From positions 1 to 16,666 of the forward strand of contig JAPUKT010000293.1 of the NCBI GenBank assembly GCA_027295555.1: a stretch of 16,666 bases of DNA, written 5' to 3'. Within the stretch, counting starts at the first letter, position 1; each line of letters opens with the position of its first letter. Both the position numbers and the translations under genes were made by a program. Below the pieces are notes generated by a model. The model ran no database searches. It saw only the letters and a program-made list of their open reading frames with translations, and was not told the origin of the DNA. Shown in pieces: positions 14,327 to 16,666 of this stretch. Source of the stretch: Deltaproteobacteria bacterium (GTDB taxonomy: Bacteria > Myxococcota_A > Polyangia > Polyangiales > Houyiibacteriaceae).

Positions 14327-16655
14327 TGTGCGGGAACGTGATCGCATCGCCCCGCCACGTGAGAGCTTCGAGTGTCGTTCCATCTGTCGTGACGATGACC
14401 CCACCGTGAAGGTCGGTGTGAAACACGTGTGCGCCTGCGTTCCGAAGGCGTTGGAGCACTAGCGGGCTAGGGTGGCCATAGCGATTGTGAGCACCCATGC
14501 TGGCCACCGCGAGAGTAGGGCGCACGACCTCGACGAGCTCCTCGGTCGTCGAGGTTTTCGAGCCGTGGTGGGCGACCTTCAAGACATCGGTTCGGGAGAG
14601 TCGTCCTTGGCGAAGGAGTCGCCGCTCGGCTTCCGCTTCGAGGTCACCCGTGAAAAGGAAGGAGTGGTTTCCGAACGCAAGATGCAGGACGATCGAGTTG
14701 TCGTTGAGATCGAGCTCGGGGTCGTAACGGGGGCAGGGCCAGAGGACCGCGAGGCGGACACCGCTAACGTCGGTGGGCGCCCGACATAGATCCTCGGGGA
14801 ACCGAACTTTGGTTCCCTTGCTGCGGGCGAGGGCGAGCAACTTTCGCATCGTGTCGTCGCGCTCTTCTGCGAGCAGCTGACCGTTGATCCAGAGCTCCCC
14901 AATGTCGACCTCGTCGAGGAGCTGTGGAAGCGCTCCGTAGTGGTCTGGATGGCCATGCGTGATGACGACTCGATCGATGCGGGACCGTCGGCGCTCGCGG
15001 AGGACGCGAACGATCTCTCGGCCTGCTGGGTGCCGACCACCCTGGCCGGTGTCGATGAGGGCGAGGGTGCCGTCGGGGAAGTCCACCAGGATGGCGTCTC
15101 CCTGCCCGACATCGAGGAACGCTACCCGAAGGAGGCCCCGAGGCTGCTCATGCGCGATGAGCCGATGTTCGGCGGCAAGCCAGAGCACCCCTGCGATCAA
15201 GACGATGGCGAGACGCGCACGCCACCTGCGTGCGACCAGCAACGAGACACAGGCGGCGAGCACTGTCAGTCCCTGCACTGTATCGAGTGGAGGCAGCCGT
15301 CGCGCGACGGCGAGGGGGGCAAAGACGTCGCACGCGATGAGCAGCAGGCGCACTGCTCCGGTGAGCCAAGTGCGAACCCACTCGCCGATGTGAGGAACCT
15401 CCGCGGTCAGGGCGAACAGATGCGCGAGCGGAATCACGACCAGGCTTCCGAACGGAAGCACGATGATGTTGGCTAGCCAGCCAACCAGCGGGACTCCACC
15501 GAACCACCACCAGACCATGGGCGCCGTCGCGATCAGGGTTCGGGCGCTGATCGCGGAAGCGGCACGCACCCGTTTCCATCGGCCTCGCTTCACCCTTGGT
15601 GTGCCCAGGATTGCCGTCGTCGCGACGATCGAGAGCAGAAACGCCGGCTTCAACGCGATCGACGGCTCGGGGGCGGAGAGGATCAGCGCCGCCGCGGCAG
15701 TGACGGCCGTCGCTGAGGAGCGCCTCCCCATGGCCACCACGCTCCACGTGAGGGCCGCGGTGATCGCCGCCCGCCAGGCGCTTGGAGAGCCGCCCGCGAA
15801 GGTCGCGTGCAGCAGGGTCAGCGGGATCCCGATCGCGGCGGCGATCCGTAACGGATCCGCTCGCACGACACATCCGCGAATCAACCAGTGAAGCCCACGT
15901 ACCAGCGTCCCGCTGACCAAGGCGATATGGAGCCCCGATACCGCAAAAAGATGGGCCAGCCCGACGGCCGCAATCGTTCGCCGTTGCTCATACGGGAGCG
16001 CTGCGCCGTCGCCGAGGACCAATGCCCGCGCCACCCCAGAGGCCTCCTCGGGAAGGCCATCGATCATTCGCCGCCGCACGCGCTGGCGGGCTCGAGCGAT
16101 CCATTGCTGAAAGCGAGAGGCCGACACGACTTTCAGGCCGCCCCCCGTGCCGACCTGACCCCAGCACGCTGCGCCGTGCAGCCGAGTGAGCGTTGGCGTC
16201 GGCGATCGATTGCGAAGCACGGTCGGCGGATCGACTTTTCCCGTGAATCTGACGACGCTCCCCCGGGGAGGCGCCGATTGGATGGGAAGCCTCGTGTTGA
16301 TCAGCAAGTCCTCGGGGACGCGCTCGTTTGACCGGACCCATCGGCCCTCGATCACGCGCAGCCGAACACGGGCTTCTTCGCTCCCGTACCGCACCGACTC
16401 GACGGTGGCACGAGCGGAGACCTCACCTCGAACCGAGCAAGGGGGCGGCGCGTGCTGGGCTACCCCAAGCCCAGCAAAGAACGCGAACAGGGACAACGGC
16501 ACCGCCCAAAGCCGCGCGTGGAGCTCCCGCCCATGCACTGCCAGTACCCCCGCTCCAACGACCGACACGGCAACGAGCCCAAACCCGGCGTCACTCTGCC
16601 ACTGCGCGCCGACGAACAGCCCGACCACCCACGCCGCTCCGGTCCAAGCAAGCAC
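14316..16655 (-). CDS. comEC: DNA-internalization competence protein ComEC/Rec2 (5' end uncertain)
   Basis: Inner-membrane channel for single-stranded DNA uptake in natural transformation. Three parts are visible. The N-terminal part (about 1-180) has membrane helices and an OB-like segment (DUF4131 type, about 75-180). The competence domain with multiple helices (about 200-495) contains HLFAVSGLHIAL (235-246). The C-terminal metallo-beta-lactamase-like domain (about 508-779) has LDVGQGDAILVDF, HGHPDH (567-572), TGDLE with Asp671 and AHHGSKTS (695-702). The length of 779 aa is typical. The start used is GTG at 16655, but the frame remains open to the window edge, so the true start may lie just outside. 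The stop overlaps the convergent acyltransferase gene. Confidence 0.92.
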   Translation of the reverse strand: MLAWTGAAWVVGLFVGAQWQSDAGFGLVAVSVVGAGVLAVHGRELHARLWAVPLSLFAFFAGLGVAQHAPPPCSVRGEVSARATVESVRYGSEEARVRLRVIEGRWVRSNERVPEDLLINTRLPIQSAPPRGSVVRFTGKVDPPTVLRNRSPTPTLTRLHGAACWGQVGTGGGLKVVSASRFQQWIARARQRVRRRMIDGLPEEASGVARALVLGDGAALPYEQRRTIAAVGLAHLFAVSGLHIALVSGTLVRGLHWLIRGCVVRADPLRIAAAIGIPLTLLHATFAGGSPSAWRAAITAALTWSVVAMGRRSSATAVTAAAALILSAPEPSIALKPAFLLSIVATTAILGTPRVKRGRWKRVRAASAISARTLIATAPMVWWWFGGVPLVGWLANIIVLPFGSLVVIPLAHLFALTAEVPHIGEWVRTWLTGAVRLLLIACDVFAPLAVARRLPPLDTVQGLTVLAACVSLLVARRWRARLAIVLIAGVLWLAAEHRLIAHEQPRGLLRVAFLDVGQGDAILVDFPDGTLALIDTGQGGRHPAGREIVRVLRERRRSRIDRVVITHGHPDHYGALPQLLDEVDIGELWINGQLLAEERDDTMRKLLALARSKGTKVRFPEDLCRAPTDVSGVRLAVLWPCPRYDPELDLNDNSIVLHLAFGNHSFLFTGDLEAEAERRLLRQGRLSRTDVLKVAHHGSKTSTTEELVEVVRPTLAVASMGAHNRYGHPSPLVLQRLRNAGAHVFHTDLHGGVIVTTDGTTLEALTWRGDAITFPHTKR

Positions 16656-16666
16656 CCGGTCGGTGC

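Noticed and set aside
1..16666. CRISPR array, tRNA/rRNA genes, insertion sequence or defence system
   Set aside because: I found no regularly spaced repeats, no cloverleaf or rRNA-like sequence, no transposase or phage protein, and almost all sequence is accounted for by recognised genes.

Overview
The window is a compact, GC-rich stretch of bacterial chromosome carrying mostly housekeeping genes. I see no tRNA, rRNA, CRISPR array, insertion sequence or phage gene. A GatCAB amidotransferase, a myxobacterial-style FabH, a receiver-GAF-GGDEF protein, ComEC, and argH next to lysA together suggest a Gram-negative bacterium of the Myxococcota/Deltaproteobacteria type. This assignment is an inference from gene content and codon style, and it is not secure.

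Layout. Positions 1-169 are a non-coding leader. gatC and gatA (170-1938, +) overlap by 4 nt. A response-regulator diguanylate cyclase (1910-3400, -) lies convergent to gatA and divergent from gatB, so it splits the amidotransferase genes. gatB and mtnA (3505-6044, +) overlap by 4 nt. A minus-strand operon is then read from right to left: a P1B-ATPase-like gene (9577-11733), argH (8173-9564), lysA (6867-8162) and a damaged fabH (6059-6870). From 11799, fumC and a two-lobed GNAT-like acyltransferase gene (+) again overlap by 4 nt. comEC (14316 to about the right edge, -) converges on them.

How the genes work together. gatCAB makes Gln-tRNA(Gln) and/or Asn-tRNA(Asn) by transamidation. argH completes arginine synthesis and lysA completes lysine synthesis. 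mtnA belongs to methionine salvage, fumC to the TCA cycle, fabH to fatty-acid initiation and comEC to DNA uptake. Genes are packed tightly: four same-strand junctions use ATGA overlaps and two convergent pairs overlap at their 3' ends.

Two things stand out. First, the 718-residue protein at 9577-11733 keeps the length, the apparent eight-helix topology and several secondary motifs of a heavy-metal P1B ATPase, plus an N-terminal four-cysteine metal-site module. It has lost the phosphorylated Asp, the TGE glutamate, the CPC metal site and the first Asp of GDGxND. It therefore looks like a non-pumping pseudo-ATPase. Second, fabH has lost about 85 internal codons, including the His and Asn of its catalytic triad. 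Its native C-terminal end survives in another frame, with its stop 15 nt from the mtnA stop.
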